A stretch of DNA of 64,000 bases from NCBI RefSeq assembly GCF_014836595.1, contig NZ_JACSQO010000006.1, positions 124,001 to 188,000 on the forward strand, read 5' to 3'. Positions within the stretch are counted from its first letter, which is position 1, and every line of letters begins with the position of its first letter. Both the position numbers and the translations under genes were made by a program. The notes beneath the pieces are model-generated. The model had not been told where the DNA came from and ran no database searches. It saw nothing but the letters and a program-made list of their open reading frames with translations. The DNA comes from Psychrobacillus faecigallinarum. GTDB lineage: Bacteria; Bacillota; Bacilli; Bacillales_A; Planococcaceae. This document shows, one piece after another, positions 26,145 through 35,759 of the stretch.

Positions 26145-26624
26145 TTGTTAAGAATTGGACAAGGCTTTGACGTACATGAATTTGCAGACAATCGCCCATT
26201 AATAATAGGAGGAATCACGATACCCTATGAAAGAGGGCTAATTGGTCACTCGGATGCGGATGTATTGCTTCATACAATTACAGATGCAGCGCTAGGAGCT
26301 ATTGGAGAGGGAGATATTGGCAGACATTTCCCTGACACCGATCCCGATTTTAAAGATGCAGATTCCGCTAAATTACTCGAGCATATATGGAAGCTAGTAG
26401 ATGCGCGAGGCTACAAGCTTGGAAATGTAGATTGCACTATTATTGCTCAGAAGCCTAAAATGGCTCCTTACATTGAGGAAATCCGCGCCAAAGTTGCAGA
26501 GCTTTTGCAAGCTGATGTGTCACAAGTCAACGTGAAGGCGACGACTACTGAAAAGTTAGGATTTACTGGACGAGAGGAAGGAATTGCATCTTTAGCTACC
26601 ATCCTTTTATTGAAAAAAGACTAA
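26145..26624 (+). CDS. ispF: 2-C-methyl-D-erythritol 2,4-cyclodiphosphate synthase IspF
   Basis: A 159-aa trimeric zinc enzyme that makes MEcPP, the step after IspE. Metal ligands are seen in GFDVHEF (Asp8, His10) and the conserved HSDADVLLH, together with the [13 protein letters not shown] motif near the C-terminus. It starts with TTG behind AGGAGGA and directly follows ispD. Confidence 0.95.
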   Translation: MLRIGQGFDVHEFADNRPLIIGGITIPYERGLIGHSDADVLLHTITDAALGAIGEGDIGRHFPDTDPDFKDADSAKLLEHIWKLVDARGYKLGNVDCTIIAQKPKMAPYIEEIRAKVAELLQADVSQVNVKATTTEKLGFTGREEGIASLATILLLKKD

Positions 26625-26777
26625 CTTTAAAAAAACTACTGGCAGTGGTAGAATAGATAAAGTTTACTACTTTAGCAGACAGGCAAAAGTAAAGATATGC
26701 CTTGCCTTAAAAACTGATTGATTCCACTTTCCAGACGAAGGTTTAATTTAAACGCAAGATAACTAGGAGGATTTATA

Positions 26778-28241
26778 ATGACACAAGAAGTTCGCGTACG
26801 CTATGCACCAAGTCCTACAGGAAATCTCCATATTGGAGGGGCACGTACAGCATTATTCAATTATTTATTTGCTCGCCACCATAACGGGAAATTTATTGTC
26901 CGTATAGAAGACACAGATATTGAGCGTAATATTGAAGGCGGAGAATTATCGCAGCTGGATAACTTAAAGTGGTTAGGAATGGAATACGACGAATCTGTAG
27001 ATATCGGTGGACCTTATGCGCCTTATCGACAAATGGAGCGTTTAGATATTTACACAAAATATGCGGAAGAAATGCTAGAAAAAGGACATGCTTATAAATG
27101 CTTCTGTACTTCAGAGGAATTAGAAGCTGACCGTGAGCAACAAAAAGAAAATGGCGTGGCTGCACCGATGTATAACGGAAAATGCAGACATTTATCTAAA
27201 GAAGAAGTGCAAGAGAAGGAAGCGGCTGGAATGCCTTATACTATCCGTATGCGTGTGCCTGAAAATGTAACGTATACGTTTGAAGATTTAGTTCGTGGAT
27301 CTGTTTCCTTTGAATCGAAAGACGTTGGAGACTGGGTACTTGTAAAAGCTAATGGCATCCCAACGTATAACTACGCAGTAGTATTAGATGATCACTTAAT
27401 GGAAATTTCACATGTATTCCGAGGAGAAGAGCATTTATCAAATACTCCAAAACAATTAATGGTGTTTGATGTATTTGGCTGGGAGTATCCACAATATGGT
27501 CATATGACTTTAATCATTAATGAGAGTCGTAAAAAATTATCAAAACGTGATGAATCAATTATTCAATTTGTTGCACAATATAAAGACCTGGGTTATCTTC
27601 CAGAAGCTATGTTTAACTTCTTTGCTCTATTAGGATGGTCTCCTGAAGGAGAGGAAGAGATTTTCTCTAAGGAAGAATTCATCAAGCTATTTGACGTTAC
27701 TCGTCTTTCAAAATCACCATCTATGTTTGATAAGCAAAAATTAACATGGATGAATAATCAATATATTAAACAGCTACCACTTGAAAAAGTAGTAGAGCTT
27801 GCCTTGCCACATCTGCAAAAAGAGGGTCTTCTTCCTGCAGAATTGTCAGAGGAGCAACAACTATGGGCAACTAATTTAATAGCCCTCTATCACGATCAAA
27901 TGAGTTTTGGAGCAGAAATTATTGAATTGTCATCATTGTTCTTCAACGACGACGTTGCATATAATGAAGAAGCTCTAGAAGTTTTGACTGGCGAACAAGT
28001 TCCGGAAGTCATGACGGCATTTAAAGCACAATTAGAGAGCTTAGATACATTTGAGGCAGCTGAGATTAAAGCGTCTATTAAAGCGGTCCAAAAAGAAACT
28101 GGACATAAAGGGAAAAACCTATTTATGCCTATCCGTGTAGTAACAACTGGTCAGACGCATGGTCCAGAATTAGCAGATGCGATCAGCTTAATAGGGAAAG
28201 AAAAAGTAATCGCTAGAGTTTCTAAATACGCAAAACAATAA
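26778..28241 (+). CDS. gltX: Glutamyl-tRNA synthetase GltX
   Basis: A 487-aa class I synthetase. The HIGH-type motif [13 protein letters not shown] is at residues 10-22 and the KMSKS-type motif KKLSKRDE at about 254-261. In organisms of this kind the enzyme charges both tRNA-Glu and tRNA-Gln. The 153-bp region upstream has no T-box signature. A good AGGAGG precedes the ATG. Confidence 0.96.
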   Translation: MTQEVRVRYAPSPTGNLHIGGARTALFNYLFARHHNGKFIVRIEDTDIERNIEGGELSQLDNLKWLGMEYDESVDIGGPYAPYRQMERLDIYTKYAEEMLEKGHAYKCFCTSEELEADREQQKENGVAAPMYNGKCRHLSKEEVQEKEAAGMPYTIRMRVPENVTYTFEDLVRGSVSFESKDVGDWVLVKANGIPTYNYAVVLDDHLMEISHVFRGEEHLSNTPKQLMVFDVFGWEYPQYGHMTLIINESRKKLSKRDESIIQFVAQYKDLGYLPEAMFNFFALLGWSPEGEEEIFSKEEFIKLFDVTRLSKSPSMFDKQKLTWMNNQYIKQLPLEKVVELALPHLQKEGLLPAELSEEQQLWATNLIALYHDQMSFGAEIIELSSLFFNDDVAYNEEALEVLTGEQVPEVMTAFKAQLESLDTFEAAEIKASIKAVQKETGHKGKNLFMPIRVVTTGQTHGPELADAISLIGKEKVIARVSKYAKQ

Positions 28242-28243
28242 AA

Positions 28244-28272
28244 TTGACTTTTCCACTGCAAGGTGTGAAAAT
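28244..28272 (+). promoter_or_regulatory. Promoter of the cysE-cysS operon
   Basis: TTGACT (28244-28249) is followed after 17 bp by GAAAAT (28267-28272), four of six, with a TG extension (28264-28265) just upstream. It starts three bases after the gltX stop and would begin the T-box leader at about 28279. Confidence 0.6.
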
Positions 28273-28278
28273 GAGTGT

Positions 28279-28544
28279 ACAATTCATGAACGAAAAAAAG
28301 AAAGCTAAGAAGAGGAGAAGTACGTAACGCAAGTTCTTTAGAGAGGACCATCACCGGCTGAAAGTGGTCTGAACCAATGAGTTATGGAAATGCACCTCAG
28401 AGCGCCATGCCGAACTATGAGTAGGCTGGACGTATCATCTGCGTTAAAGATGTGAAGCGGGAAAGAGTATGTTTATCTTTCCAATCAGAGTGGAACCGCG
28501 CGAATGAGCGTCTCTGTCTATATTTATAGACAGAGACTTTTTTT
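28279..28544 (+). promoter_or_regulatory. T-box leader, probably tRNA-Cys-specific
   Basis: The T-box core AGAGTGGAACCGCG is at 28487-28500. It can form the antiterminator with the GCGTCTCT at 28509-28516, or the latter joins the terminator GTCTCTGTCT / AGACAGAGAC (28510-28537) followed by seven T residues. Stem I lies around 28320-28420 and offers TGC (28391-28393, within GGAAATGCACC) as the likely specifier, a Cys codon, consistent with the cysteine genes behind it. Uncharged tRNA-Cys would prevent termination and switch on cysE and cysS. Confidence 0.92.
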
Positions 28545-28566
28545 GTGGAAAAAAGGAGTGATTTTA

Positions 28567-29241
28567 ATGTTTGAGCGTATGAAAGAAGATATAGAAGTGG
28601 TATTTGAGCAGGACCCAGCCGCAACCAGCAAGCTAGAGGTTGTTTTAACATATGCCGGTTTACATGCAATCTGGAGTCATCGGATAGCCCATGCCTTTTA
28701 TAAAAAGAAATGGTACTTTCTTGCAAGGCTAATATCCCAAATAAGCAGATTCTTTACAGGTGTAGAAATCCATCCTGGAGCAGTAATTGGCAGACGTTTC
28801 TTTATTGATCATGGTTCAGGTGTTGTTATTGGAGAAACATGTGAAATAGGTGACGATTGTACCATATATCAAGGAGTAACTTTAGGTGGGACGGGAAAAG
28901 AAAAAGGAAAAAGACACCCTACACTTAAAAATAATGTCTTAGTAGCTACTGGAGCTAAAGTATTGGGTTCCATTACAATTGGCAACAACAGTAAGGTTGG
29001 AGCAGGCTCTGTAGTCTTAAAGGATGTTCCAGAGAACTCGACGGTAGTTGGAATACCAGGGGTAGTCGTTATTCAGGATGGCAAAAAGGTAAAGAGAAAC
29101 TTAGACCATCAAGATTTACCGGATCCGTTCGCTGATCGCTGTAAGGAGATGGAAGGTAAGATTGTGTTGCTGCAGCAAGAAATTGATCGACTGACAGAGG
29201 AAAAGGAGAGAGCTAATCGTCATGACAATTCAAATATTTAA
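28567..29241 (+). CDS. cysE: Serine O-acetyltransferase CysE
   Basis: A 224-aa enzyme that acetylates serine with acetyl-CoA, the first step to cysteine. An N-terminal helical part is followed by left-handed beta-helix hexapeptide repeats ([20 protein letters not shown] onward) carrying the active-site Asp-His pair and a Gly-rich GVTLGGTGK loop. A C-terminal coiled segment ends the protein. ATG at 28567 follows AAAAGGAG; longer in-frame ORF upstream runs through the terminator stem and is rejected. The 3' end overlaps cysS by 20 nt. Confidence 0.95.
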   Translation: MFERMKEDIEVVFEQDPAATSKLEVVLTYAGLHAIWSHRIAHAFYKKKWYFLARLISQISRFFTGVEIHPGAVIGRRFFIDHGSGVVIGETCEIGDDCTIYQGVTLGGTGKEKGKRHPTLKNNVLVATGAKVLGSITIGNNSKVGAGSVVLKDVPENSTVVGIPGVVVIQDGKKVKRNLDHQDLPDPFADRCKEMEGKIVLLQQEIDRLTEEKERANRHDNSNI

Positions 29242-30622
29242 TTCATTAAAACGTGAAAAAGAGCCTTTTGTGCCAATAGAAGAAGGAAAGGTAAAAATGT
29301 ATGTATGTGGTCCAACGGTATATAACTATATTCACATTGGAAATGCTCGACCAGTTATTGTATATGATACTGTACGCAAATATTTACAGTATCGTGGATA
29401 TGACGTAACATTCGTATCAAACTTTACAGATGTAGATGACAAAATTATTAAAGCTGCAAATGAACTTGGAGAAGATGTATCCGAATTGACAAGTCGCTTT
29501 ATCGATGCTTATTTTGCAGATGTAGAAGCTTTAGGATGCTCAAAAGCAGATTCCCATCCTCGTGTAACGGATCACATGGTGGAAATCATTGATTTTATAA
29601 AGGTATTAGTAGAAAAAGGCTATGCTTATGAATCACAAGGTGATGTCTATTATCGTACAAGAAAGTTCGAGGGCTACGGAAAGCTCTCCCATCAATCGGT
29701 GGATGACTTAAAAGTAGGGGCTCGTATTCAGAGAGGTGAAAAGAAAGAGGATGCATTAGATTTTGCCCTTTGGAAAGCTGCAAAGCCGTGTGAGATATTC
29801 TGGGAAAGCCCATGGGGTCAAGGTCGTCCGGGATGGCATATCGAATGTTCTGTTATGGCTCGTGAAATTTTAGGAGACACGATTGATATTCACGCAGGAG
29901 GCCAGGATCTAACTTTCCCTCACCATGAAAATGAGATTGCTCAATCAGAGGCAAGGACCGGTAAGACATTTGCAAGATATTGGATGCATAACGGTTATAT
30001 CAATATAGACAACGAAAAAATGTCTAAATCGCTCGGCAACTTCGTATTGGTGAATGATATCCGCAAGCAAATTGACCCACAAATATTGCGTTTCTTTATG
30101 CTTAGTGTTCATTATCGTAATCCTATTAATTACTCACAGGAACTTGTGGAGCAAGCGGAGGCAGGTTTGGAACGTATCCGTACCTCGTATGAAAATGTTC
30201 TTCATCGCTTAAAAACAACAGCGGATTTAGGTGATCAGCATGACATGTGGATGCACAAAATAGAGGAAGTAAAACAGCAATTTGAAATAGCGATGGATGA
30301 CGATTTTAATACGGCAAATGGAATAGCTGCATTATTTGAGCTATCTAAATTAGCGAACACATATTTGTTAGAGAAGCAAACATCTGAAGCAGTGCTAAAG
30401 CAATTTATTTCGATTTTAGATTCCTTAACAGCAGTTCTTGGAATTACCCTTTCTAAGGAGACAGAGGTCCTGGATGAGGAAATCGATGCTCTTATCGAAG
30501 AACGAAATCAAGCGAGAAAAGATCGCAATTTTGTTCGTGCAGATGAAATTAGAGATCAACTAAAAGAAATGAATATTATTTTGGAAGATACTGCCCAAGG
30601 TATCCGATGGAAGAGAGGGTGA
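29222..30622 (+). CDS. cysS: Cysteinyl-tRNA synthetase CysS
   Basis: A 466-aa class I synthetase with HIGH motif YIHIGNAR (about 36-43), KMSKS motif EKMSKSLG (about 265-272) and the zinc ligands Cys28 (VCGPT) and Cys/His in the GWHIECSVM and HHENE segments. It is co-transcribed with cysE under the T-box. Its start lies inside cysE; AAGGAG is 12 nt upstream, a rather long spacing. Confidence 0.96.
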   Translation: MTIQIFNSLKREKEPFVPIEEGKVKMYVCGPTVYNYIHIGNARPVIVYDTVRKYLQYRGYDVTFVSNFTDVDDKIIKAANELGEDVSELTSRFIDAYFADVEALGCSKADSHPRVTDHMVEIIDFIKVLVEKGYAYESQGDVYYRTRKFEGYGKLSHQSVDDLKVGARIQRGEKKEDALDFALWKAAKPCEIFWESPWGQGRPGWHIECSVMAREILGDTIDIHAGGQDLTFPHHENEIAQSEARTGKTFARYWMHNGYINIDNEKMSKSLGNFVLVNDIRKQIDPQILRFFMLSVHYRNPINYSQELVEQAEAGLERIRTSYENVLHRLKTTADLGDQHDMWMHKIEEVKQQFEIAMDDDFNTANGIAALFELSKLANTYLLEKQTSEAVLKQFISILDSLTAVLGITLSKETEVLDEEIDALIEERNQARKDRNFVRADEIRDQLKEMNIILEDTAQGIRWKRG

Positions 30623-30626
30623 CCTT

Positions 30627-31046
30627 TTGTTAAACTTTAAAGTATCTGACGTAAAGCAACTTAATTCCTTGGCCTTAGCTTATATGGGAGATGCGGTGTT
30701 CGAGCAAGTTGTGCGCGAACACCTCATCCGCTCGGGGCGTGTAAGACCGAATATCCTGCATAAGGAAGGAACAAAGTATGTATCTGCCAAGGCGCAAGCG
30801 ATGATAGTGAAAGAAATGTTAAACACTAAATTTTTGACAGAGGAAGAGGAGGCTGTTTTAAGAAGAGGCAGAAATGCCAAATCTGGAACTGTCCCTAAAA
30901 ATACAGACGTTTTAACGTATCATTATAGTACCGCGTTTGAAGCAGTTATTGGAAGCTTATACTTAAGTGAGCAAGCAGAACGCCTGCAAGAGGTCCTGAA
31001 TTTTTCCATTGACTTCATTGATGGACAGAAAGGAGAGAAAAAATAA
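30627..31046 (+). CDS. mrnC: Mini-ribonuclease III MrnC
   Basis: A 139-aa RNase III catalytic domain without a double-stranded RNA-binding domain. Acidic catalytic residues sit in [17 protein letters not shown] (Asp of MGDA) and the late [10 protein letters not shown] motif. It matures 23S rRNA ends in B. subtilis. TTG start at 30627, behind AGAGGGTGA. Its stop overlaps the rlmB start by one base. Confidence 0.92.
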   Translation: MLNFKVSDVKQLNSLALAYMGDAVFEQVVREHLIRSGRVRPNILHKEGTKYVSAKAQAMIVKEMLNTKFLTEEEEAVLRRGRNAKSGTVPKNTDVLTYHYSTAFEAVIGSLYLSEQAERLQEVLNFSIDFIDGQKGEKK

Positions 31047-31807
31047 TGGCTGATCAAACAGAACAAACAGGAGAAATTATTGCTGGTAAAAACCCTGTAG
31101 TAGAGGCATTACGTTCAGGAAGAGATATGAACAAAGTGTGGATAGCGGAAGGCATCCAAAAAAGTGGAGTGACGGAAATTATTCAACTGGCAAAGGAGGC
31201 TGGCATTATTGTTCAGTTCGTACCAAAGAAAAAACTGGATAATTTAACCGATGCAAATCATCAAGGAATTGTTGCATCTGTTGCTGCCTATAAATATGCG
31301 GAATTAGACGATTTGTTTAATCTAGCTGCGAGTAAAAAAGAGGATCCTCTCTTTATTATTTTGGATGAAATTGAAGATCCGCATAACCTAGGGTCCATTA
31401 TGCGAACTGCAGATGCGGTAGGAGCGCATGGTATTATCATTCCGAAGCGAAGAGCGGTTGGTTTAACTGCAGTCGTAGCAAAAGCATCTACAGGTGCTAT
31501 TGAGCATATACCGGTTTATCGTGCAGGAAATTTGGCGCAAACAGTGGACGAGCTCAAGGAGCGTGGGGTATGGATTGCAGGTACGGATGCTGCCAAATCT
31601 ACAGACTATAGAAATATGGATGCCACACTTCCACTAGCTCTAATAATCGGCAGTGAAGGAAAAGGGATGAGCCGATTGTTAAAAGATAAATGCGACTTTC
31701 TTTACCATTTGCCGATGGTTGGTCATGTAACTAGCTTGAATGCGTCAGTTGCTGCGTCGATACTTCTTTATGAAATATTGCGCGTAAGAAACCCGCTCAA
31801 AGGATAG
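31046..31807 (+). CDS. rlmB: 23S rRNA 2'-O-methyltransferase RlmB (TrmH family)
   Basis: A 253-aa SPOUT methyltransferase. After an N-terminal L30-like substrate-binding domain (GKNPVVEALRSGR), the knotted catalytic domain shows DEIEDPHNLGSIMRTADA, IIGSEGKGMS and VTSLNASVAASILLYE, the three SpoU motifs. It methylates a guanosine in 23S rRNA. It is translationally coupled to mrnC and followed four bases later by rae1. Confidence 0.93.
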   Translation: MADQTEQTGEIIAGKNPVVEALRSGRDMNKVWIAEGIQKSGVTEIIQLAKEAGIIVQFVPKKKLDNLTDANHQGIVASVAAYKYAELDDLFNLAASKKEDPLFIILDEIEDPHNLGSIMRTADAVGAHGIIIPKRRAVGLTAVVAKASTGAIEHIPVYRAGNLAQTVDELKERGVWIAGTDAAKSTDYRNMDATLPLALIIGSEGKGMSRLLKDKCDFLYHLPMVGHVTSLNASVAASILLYEILRVRNPLKG

Positions 31808-31811
31808 GATT

Positions 31812-32321
31812 ATGCAAATTCTACTTGTCGATGGTTATAACATCATCGGCGCATGGAGCGAGTTAAGAAAACTAAAAAAAGATAAATTACTAGATGCTAG
31901 AGATAGACTAATCGAGCAAATGGCGGAGTATAAAGCATTTACCGGTATTCGAGTAATAGTTGTGTTTGATGCTCACTTAGTACCGGGTATAGAAAACAAA
32001 AAGAAGCAGTATGATGTTGAAATTATCTATACGAGAGAAAATGAAACAGCAGACGAACGGATTGAAAAGCTAACCCGAGAGCTAAGTGGAAGGCGAGTGC
32101 AAATCTATGTAGCCACCTCTGATATGACAGAACAAAGGGTCATATTTGGACAAGGTGCGCTAAGAAAATCTGCTAGAGAACTAGAAATTGAAATGCTTTC
32201 TATTTCCTCGAATATTACGAAAAAAGTGAAGAATATCCAAGAGAATAAGCCAACTTCGACAATTATTTTATCGGAGGAAGTAGCGGAAATTTTCGAAAAA
32301 TGGCGAAGAGGAATGAAATGA
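31812..32321 (+). CDS. rae1: Ribosome-dependent mRNA endonuclease Rae1 (YacP)
   Basis: A 169-aa NYN/PIN-like nuclease. The first strand LLVDGYNIIGAW supplies the catalytic Asp, and VVFDAHLVPG and YVATSDMTEQ give further acidic positions. In B. subtilis Rae1 enters the ribosomal A site and cleaves certain mRNAs. Weak RBS; translation probably depends on coupling with rlmB. Last gene before the sigH promoter. Confidence 0.92.
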   Translation: MQILLVDGYNIIGAWSELRKLKKDKLLDARDRLIEQMAEYKAFTGIRVIVVFDAHLVPGIENKKKQYDVEIIYTRENETADERIEKLTRELSGRRVQIYVATSDMTEQRVIFGQGALRKSARELEIEMLSISSNITKKVKNIQENKPTSTIILSEEVAEIFEKWRRGMK

Positions 32322-32325
32322 CTCA

Positions 32326-32355
32326 TTGACGCTATAAATTTGCTTCCTGTATACT
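32326..32355 (+). promoter_or_regulatory. Sigma-A promoter of sigH
   Basis: TTGACG (32326-32331) and TATACT (32350-32355) are spaced 18 bp; both match five of six positions. Transcription would begin near 32362, which fixes the sigH start downstream of the ATG at 32357. Confidence 0.75.
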
Positions 32356-32392
32356 GATGGTAAATATGTCTAATTTAGCTGAGGTGACTTCA

Positions 32393-33037
32393 TTGGAAAA
32401 AACAGAGCTGGATCTACAACAATTGGATAGTTTACTAGATGAAGAGCTTGTAGAGATGGTTCATCAAGGAAACACTGAAGCGCTAGATTATTTGATAACG
32501 AAATACCGATCATTTGTAAGAATGAAAGGTAGATCCTATTTTTTAATAGGTGCTGATAGAGAAGATATTCTGCAAGAAGGAATGATTGGTTTATATAAGG
32601 CGATTCGAGATTTTAGAGAAGAGAAACTTTCATCTTTTAGAGCTTTTGCTGAACTCTGTATAACTAGACAGATTATTACTGCTATTAAAACAGCTACTAG
32701 GCAAAAACATATCCCGCTTAATTCTTATATTTCCTTGGACAAGCCTATCTATGATGAAGAATCAGATCGAACTCTAATGGATATGATTGCTGGCTCAGTT
32801 GTAGACGATCCTGAAGAATTAATCATAAATAGAGAGAATTATGATTACATTGAAGGTAAAATGGGAGAGATATTAAGTGAACTAGAGCAGCAAGTGCTCG
32901 CCTTGTATTTAGATGGACAGTCCTACCAAGAAATTTCTGAAGAATTGAATCGTCATGTTAAATCTATAGACAACGCGTTACAGCGAGTAAAACGTAAACT
33001 GGAGCGTTATATGGAAATTGGAAGTAATTATGCATAA
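32393..33037 (+). CDS. sigH: RNA polymerase sigma factor SigH
   Basis: A 214-aa sigma-70 family factor of the early stationary phase and sporulation. Region 2 reads YLITKYRSFVRMKGRSYFLI and DREDILQEGMIGLYKAI; region 4 helix-turn-helix is QSYQEISEELNRHVKSIDNA. TTG at 32393 is preferred: GAGGTGA lies 8 nt before it, the length then agrees with the B. subtilis protein, and the in-frame ATG at 32357 would lie upstream of the predicted transcription start. An ATG at 32366 is possible but would be almost leaderless. Confidence 0.95.
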   Translation: MEKTELDLQQLDSLLDEELVEMVHQGNTEALDYLITKYRSFVRMKGRSYFLIGADREDILQEGMIGLYKAIRDFREEKLSSFRAFAELCITRQIITAIKTATRQKHIPLNSYISLDKPIYDEESDRTLMDMIAGSVVDDPEELIINRENYDYIEGKMGEILSELEQQVLALYLDGQSYQEISEELNRHVKSIDNALQRVKRKLERYMEIGSNYA

Positions 33038-33049
33038 TTTGGGATTTTG

Positions 33050-33078
33050 TTGACATGGTATGGCGAAGGTGATAATCT
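33050..33078 (+). promoter_or_regulatory. Promoter of rpmG-secE
   Basis: A perfect TTGACA (33050-33055) is followed by GATAAT (33071-33076, spacing 15, five of six) or TAATCT (33073-33078, spacing 17, three of six). The -10 choice is unresolved. Confidence 0.5.
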
Positions 33079-33111
33079 TGAAAAAGACTTATACGCCGAA
33101 AAGGTGAGAAA

Positions 33112-33261
33112 ATGACTAAGAAAATTGTCTTGAGTTGCGTAGAATGTGGTAACCGCAATTATACAGTCCCTGCATCTAAAGATACCGGTTCTGTTCGCAT
33201 AGAAAGAAAAAAGTATTGCACGCATTGTAATGCTCATACAGTACACAAACAAACGATATGA
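33112..33261 (+). CDS. rpmG: 50S ribosomal protein L33 (zinc-binding form)
   Basis: A 49-aa protein found by reading the gap between sigH and secE. It carries two CxxC pairs, CVEC and CTHC, the zinc-binding C+ form, and ends HTVHKQTI. AAGGTGAG precedes the ATG at 33112. As in B. subtilis it directly precedes secE. Confidence 0.92.
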   Translation: MTKKIVLSCVECGNRNYTVPASKDTGSVRIERKKYCTHCNAHTVHKQTI

Positions 33262-33304
33262 GTATAGAAGTAAGATAGATTTTCCATGTGGAGGTTTAGC
33301 TAAA

Positions 33305-33490
33305 ATGGCTAATATTGGTGGTTTTTTTAAAAACGTAGTATCAGAAATGAGAAAAGTAAGCTGGCCAAAACGTAAAGAGTTAACACGCTATACAATCATT
33401 GTGCTTGCAACAGTAGTGGTTATGGCTGTATTCTTTGCAGTAGTAGACTTAGGAATTTCTGAATTGTTCCGTTGGTACTTGGAGTTATAG
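33305..33490 (+). CDS. secE: Preprotein translocase subunit SecE
   Basis: A 61-aa single-pass membrane protein of the SecYEG channel. The conserved amphipathic segment VVSEMRKVSWPKRKEL precedes one transmembrane helix (about 31-52). ATG at 33305 follows GTGGAGG; upstream in-frame codons overlap rpmG and are rejected. Confidence 0.95.
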   Translation: MANIGGFFKNVVSEMRKVSWPKRKELTRYTIIVLATVVVMAVFFAVVDLGISELFRWYLEL

Positions 33491-33519
33491 GTTTGTAGCA
33501 TGTAAATATTTGAAAATAG

Positions 33520-33547
33520 CCCGTCTTAGTCAACGAACGGGTTTTTT
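33520..33547 (+). terminator. Terminator between secE and nusG
   Basis: CCCGT (33520-33524) pairs with ACGGG (33537-33541) across a 12-base loop, followed by six T residues. The stem is short, so read-through into nusG is likely. Confidence 0.6.
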
Positions 33548-33592
33548 CATTTGTCTTAGAAAAGGAGGGAAGGACGCTTAAGTCCCGACACT

Positions 33593-34126
33593 ATGGAAAA
33601 AAATTGGTATGTTGTTCATACGTACTCTGGGTATGAAAATAAAGTAAAAGCAAATTTAGAAAAACGCGTAGAAACAATGGGGATGTCTGATAAGATATTC
33701 CGAGTGTTCATCCCTGAACAAGAAGAAACAGATTTCAAAGATGGGAAAAAACGTGTAGTAACTAGAAAAACATTTCCAGGATATGTTTTTGTTGAGTTAA
33801 TCATGACAGACGATGCTTGGTATGTAGTGAGAAACACACCTGGTGTTACTGGCTTCCTTGGTTCATCAGGCGGCGGTACAAAACCAACTCCTCTTGCTCC
33901 AGAAGAAGTTCAATCCATGTTAAAACAAATGGGTATGAATGATCGCAAAGTTGAAGTAGACTTCTCCATCGGAGAATTGGTAGAAGTATTAGAAGGACCA
34001 TTTGCGCATTTCCAAGGTAAAGTAGAAGCTATTGAAGCCGAAAAAGGCAAAGTGACTGTTTCTATCGATATGTTTGGTCGCGAAACAAATATGGAACTAG
34101 ATTTCGAACAAGTAATCAAAGTATAA
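33593..34126 (+). CDS. nusG: Transcription elongation factor NusG
   Basis: A 177-aa factor with an NGN domain (WYVVHTYSGYENKVKANLE at the start, FPGYVFVE) and a C-terminal KOW domain (VEVLEGPFAHFQGKVEAIE). It binds the RNA polymerase clamp and promotes pausing and elongation control. The ATG at 33593 follows an AAGGAGGGAAGG tract about 20 nt upstream, rather distant; the site closer to the start is not obvious. Confidence 0.95.
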   Translation: MEKNWYVVHTYSGYENKVKANLEKRVETMGMSDKIFRVFIPEQEETDFKDGKKRVVTRKTFPGYVFVELIMTDDAWYVVRNTPGVTGFLGSSGGGTKPTPLAPEEVQSMLKQMGMNDRKVEVDFSIGELVEVLEGPFAHFQGKVEAIEAEKGKVTVSIDMFGRETNMELDFEQVIKV

Positions 34127-34134
34127 TTTATTAC

Positions 34135-34163
34135 TTGCTAAAAAAATGGATAAGTGGTATCAT
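34135..34163 (+). promoter_or_regulatory. Sigma-A promoter of rplK-rplA
   Basis: TTGCTA (34135-34140) and TATCAT (34158-34163) are spaced exactly 17 bp, matching four and five consensus positions. Confidence 0.65.
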
Positions 34164-34169
34164 TTCAAA

Positions 34170-34285
34170 GGTCAGACTGAAAAAAAGTCTGCATGAATTT
34201 TCTAAATGTTATCAGCGCAGAGCTGAGAGACAGATATTTGAGTGGGAGGGGCAACCCAATTACCACATCACGGACTTAAGGAGGT
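34170..34285 (+). promoter_or_regulatory. rplK leader with two hairpins
   Basis: The roughly 120-nt leader contains CAGACT/AGTCTG (34173-34178, 34186-34191) at its 5' end and a nested GTGG..GGG / CCC..CCAC stem at about 34241-34265, just before CATCACGGAC and the AAGGAGGTG site. The second stem resembles a sequence I recall as conserved before rplK in Bacillus and is a candidate site for feedback by ribosomal protein L1 (inference). Confidence 0.45.
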
Positions 34286-34292
34286 GTGTCTC

Positions 34293-34718
34293 GTGGCTAA
34301 AAAAGTGATTAAAGTTGTAAAATTACAAATTCCTGCTGGTAAAGCAAATCCAGCGCCACCGGTTGGTCCTGCATTAGGACAAGCGGGTGTTAACATCATG
34401 GGATTCTGTAAGGAGTTCAACGCACGTACTGCTGATCAAGCAGGTCTAATCATTCCGGTTGAAATTTCTGTATTTGAAGACCGTTCATTTACTTTCATTA
34501 CAAAAACTCCGCCGGCAGCAGTGTTACTTAAAGTAGCAGCAGGAATTCAATCTGGATCAGGTGAACCAAACCGCGTTAAAGTGGCGACAGTTAAACGTGA
34601 TAAAGTTCGCGAAATCGCTGAACAAAAAATGCCAGATCTAAACGCTGCATCTGTTGAAACAGCTATGTTGATGGTTGAAGGTACAGCACGTAGCATGGGT
34701 ATTACGATCGAAGACTAA
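34293..34718 (+). CDS. rplK: 50S ribosomal protein L11
   Basis: A 141-aa protein of the GTPase-associated centre. The Pro-rich [30 protein letters not shown] start is the thiopeptide-contact region; the C-terminal domain binds 23S rRNA helices 43-44. GTG at 34293 follows AAGGAGGTG. Co-transcribed with rplA. Confidence 0.96.
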   Translation: MAKKVIKVVKLQIPAGKANPAPPVGPALGQAGVNIMGFCKEFNARTADQAGLIIPVEISVFEDRSFTFITKTPPAAVLLKVAAGIQSGSGEPNRVKVATVKRDKVREIAEQKMPDLNAASVETAMLMVEGTARSMGITIED

Positions 34719-34846
34719 TACTTAATGTGATTTTGATATGACGCAATTGTTTTTTTGGAAGGTTGTAGTTGTTCCTAAGAATAACTGCAACCTTTACACG
34801 TGGGAGGTTTATTCCGCTAAAACCACTATCAAGGAGGACATTTTAA

Positions 34847-35539
34847 ATGGCTAACAAAGGTAAAAAGTTACAAGAAGCTGCTAAATTAGTTGATAAAAAT
34901 ACATTGTATTCAGCTAAAGAAGCAATCGAGCTTGCTAAAAAAACTAGCACAGTTAATTTCGACGCAACAGTTGAAGTTGCTTTCCGTCTAGGAATCGATA
35001 CTCGTAAAAACGACCAACAAATCCGTGGGGCAGTAGTTCTTCCAAACGGAACTGGTAAAACTCAACGCGTATTAGTTTTCGCTAAAGGTGAAAAACTTAA
35101 AGAAGCTGAAGCTGCTGGTGCAGACTATGCAGGTGATGTGGAATACATCAACAAAATCCAACAAGGATGGTTTGACTTCGATGTAATCGTAGCTACTCCT
35201 GACATGATGGGTGAAGTTGGTAAAATCGGTCGCGTACTTGGACCAAAAGGTTTAATGCCAAACCCTAAAACTGGTACTGTTACATTTGATGTAACTAAAG
35301 CTATCGAAGAAATCAAAGCTGGTAAAGTAGAATACCGTGCTGACAAAGCAGGGATCATTCACGCTCCAATCGGAAAAGTTTCTTTCGAAGACGACAAATT
35401 AGTAGAAAACTTTATGTCTGTATTTGAAGTAGTTCAAAAAGCTAAGCCTGCTGCTTCAAAAGGTATTTACATGAAGTCTGTAAATGTTACAACTACTATG
35501 GGTCCAGCTATTAAAGTTGATGCTTCATCAGTAAAATAA
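34847..35539 (+). CDS. rplA: 50S ribosomal protein L1
   Basis: A 230-aa protein of the L1 stalk, with conserved [14 protein letters not shown] and [20 protein letters not shown] motifs. In other bacteria free L1 represses translation of the rplK-rplA mRNA. It follows rplK by 128 bp and has its own strong AAGGAGG site. Confidence 0.96.
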   Translation: MANKGKKLQEAAKLVDKNTLYSAKEAIELAKKTSTVNFDATVEVAFRLGIDTRKNDQQIRGAVVLPNGTGKTQRVLVFAKGEKLKEAEAAGADYAGDVEYINKIQQGWFDFDVIVATPDMMGEVGKIGRVLGPKGLMPNPKTGTVTFDVTKAIEEIKAGKVEYRADKAGIIHAPIGKVSFEDDKLVENFMSVFEVVQKAKPAASKGIYMKSVNVTTTMGPAIKVDASSVK

Positions 35540-35542
35540 TAA

Positions 35543-35572
35543 TTGACAACCTAATAGTCTATCTGTTAAGAT
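35543..35572 (+). promoter_or_regulatory. Promoter of rplJ-rplL
   Basis: A perfect TTGACA (35543-35548) is followed by TAAGAT (35567-35572, four of six) at 18 bp spacing. It lies a few bases after the rplA stop and precedes the L10 leader. Confidence 0.6.
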
Positions 35573-35579
35573 GACTTTT

Positions 35580-35715
35580 GTTGTGAAATATACATTTGTA
35601 CCGAAGACAGTAGGAGCGACTTGTCGCTTAATATCCTACCGAGGACACGTAAATTCAGATTCTAATTAGATGATGACTTTCTGCCTCTGTGTCTATCCGT
35701 AGATCAGAGGCTTTT
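35580..35715 (+). ncRNA. L10 ribosomal protein leader with terminator
   Basis: The conserved L10 leader core is visible: ACCGAAGACAGTAGGAGCGAC (split here by loop, 35600-35620) and ATATCCTACCGAGGACACG (35632-35649). The stem TAGGAGCGAC/GTCGC...CCTA presents the kink-turn that binds the L10(L12)4 complex. A terminator GCCTCTG (35683-35689) / CAGAGGC (35705-35711) followed by T residues lies downstream. Binding of L10 complex is expected to favour termination and lower rplJ-rplL expression. Confidence 0.9.
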
Positions 35716-35759
35716 CTTTTGTCGGTATAAATGGCCCAATTCTTATAGGAGGTGCCAAG

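Noticed and set aside
26625..26777. Possible T-box before gltX
   Set aside because: The GGTGGNACCGCG core and a terminator are both absent from this gap.
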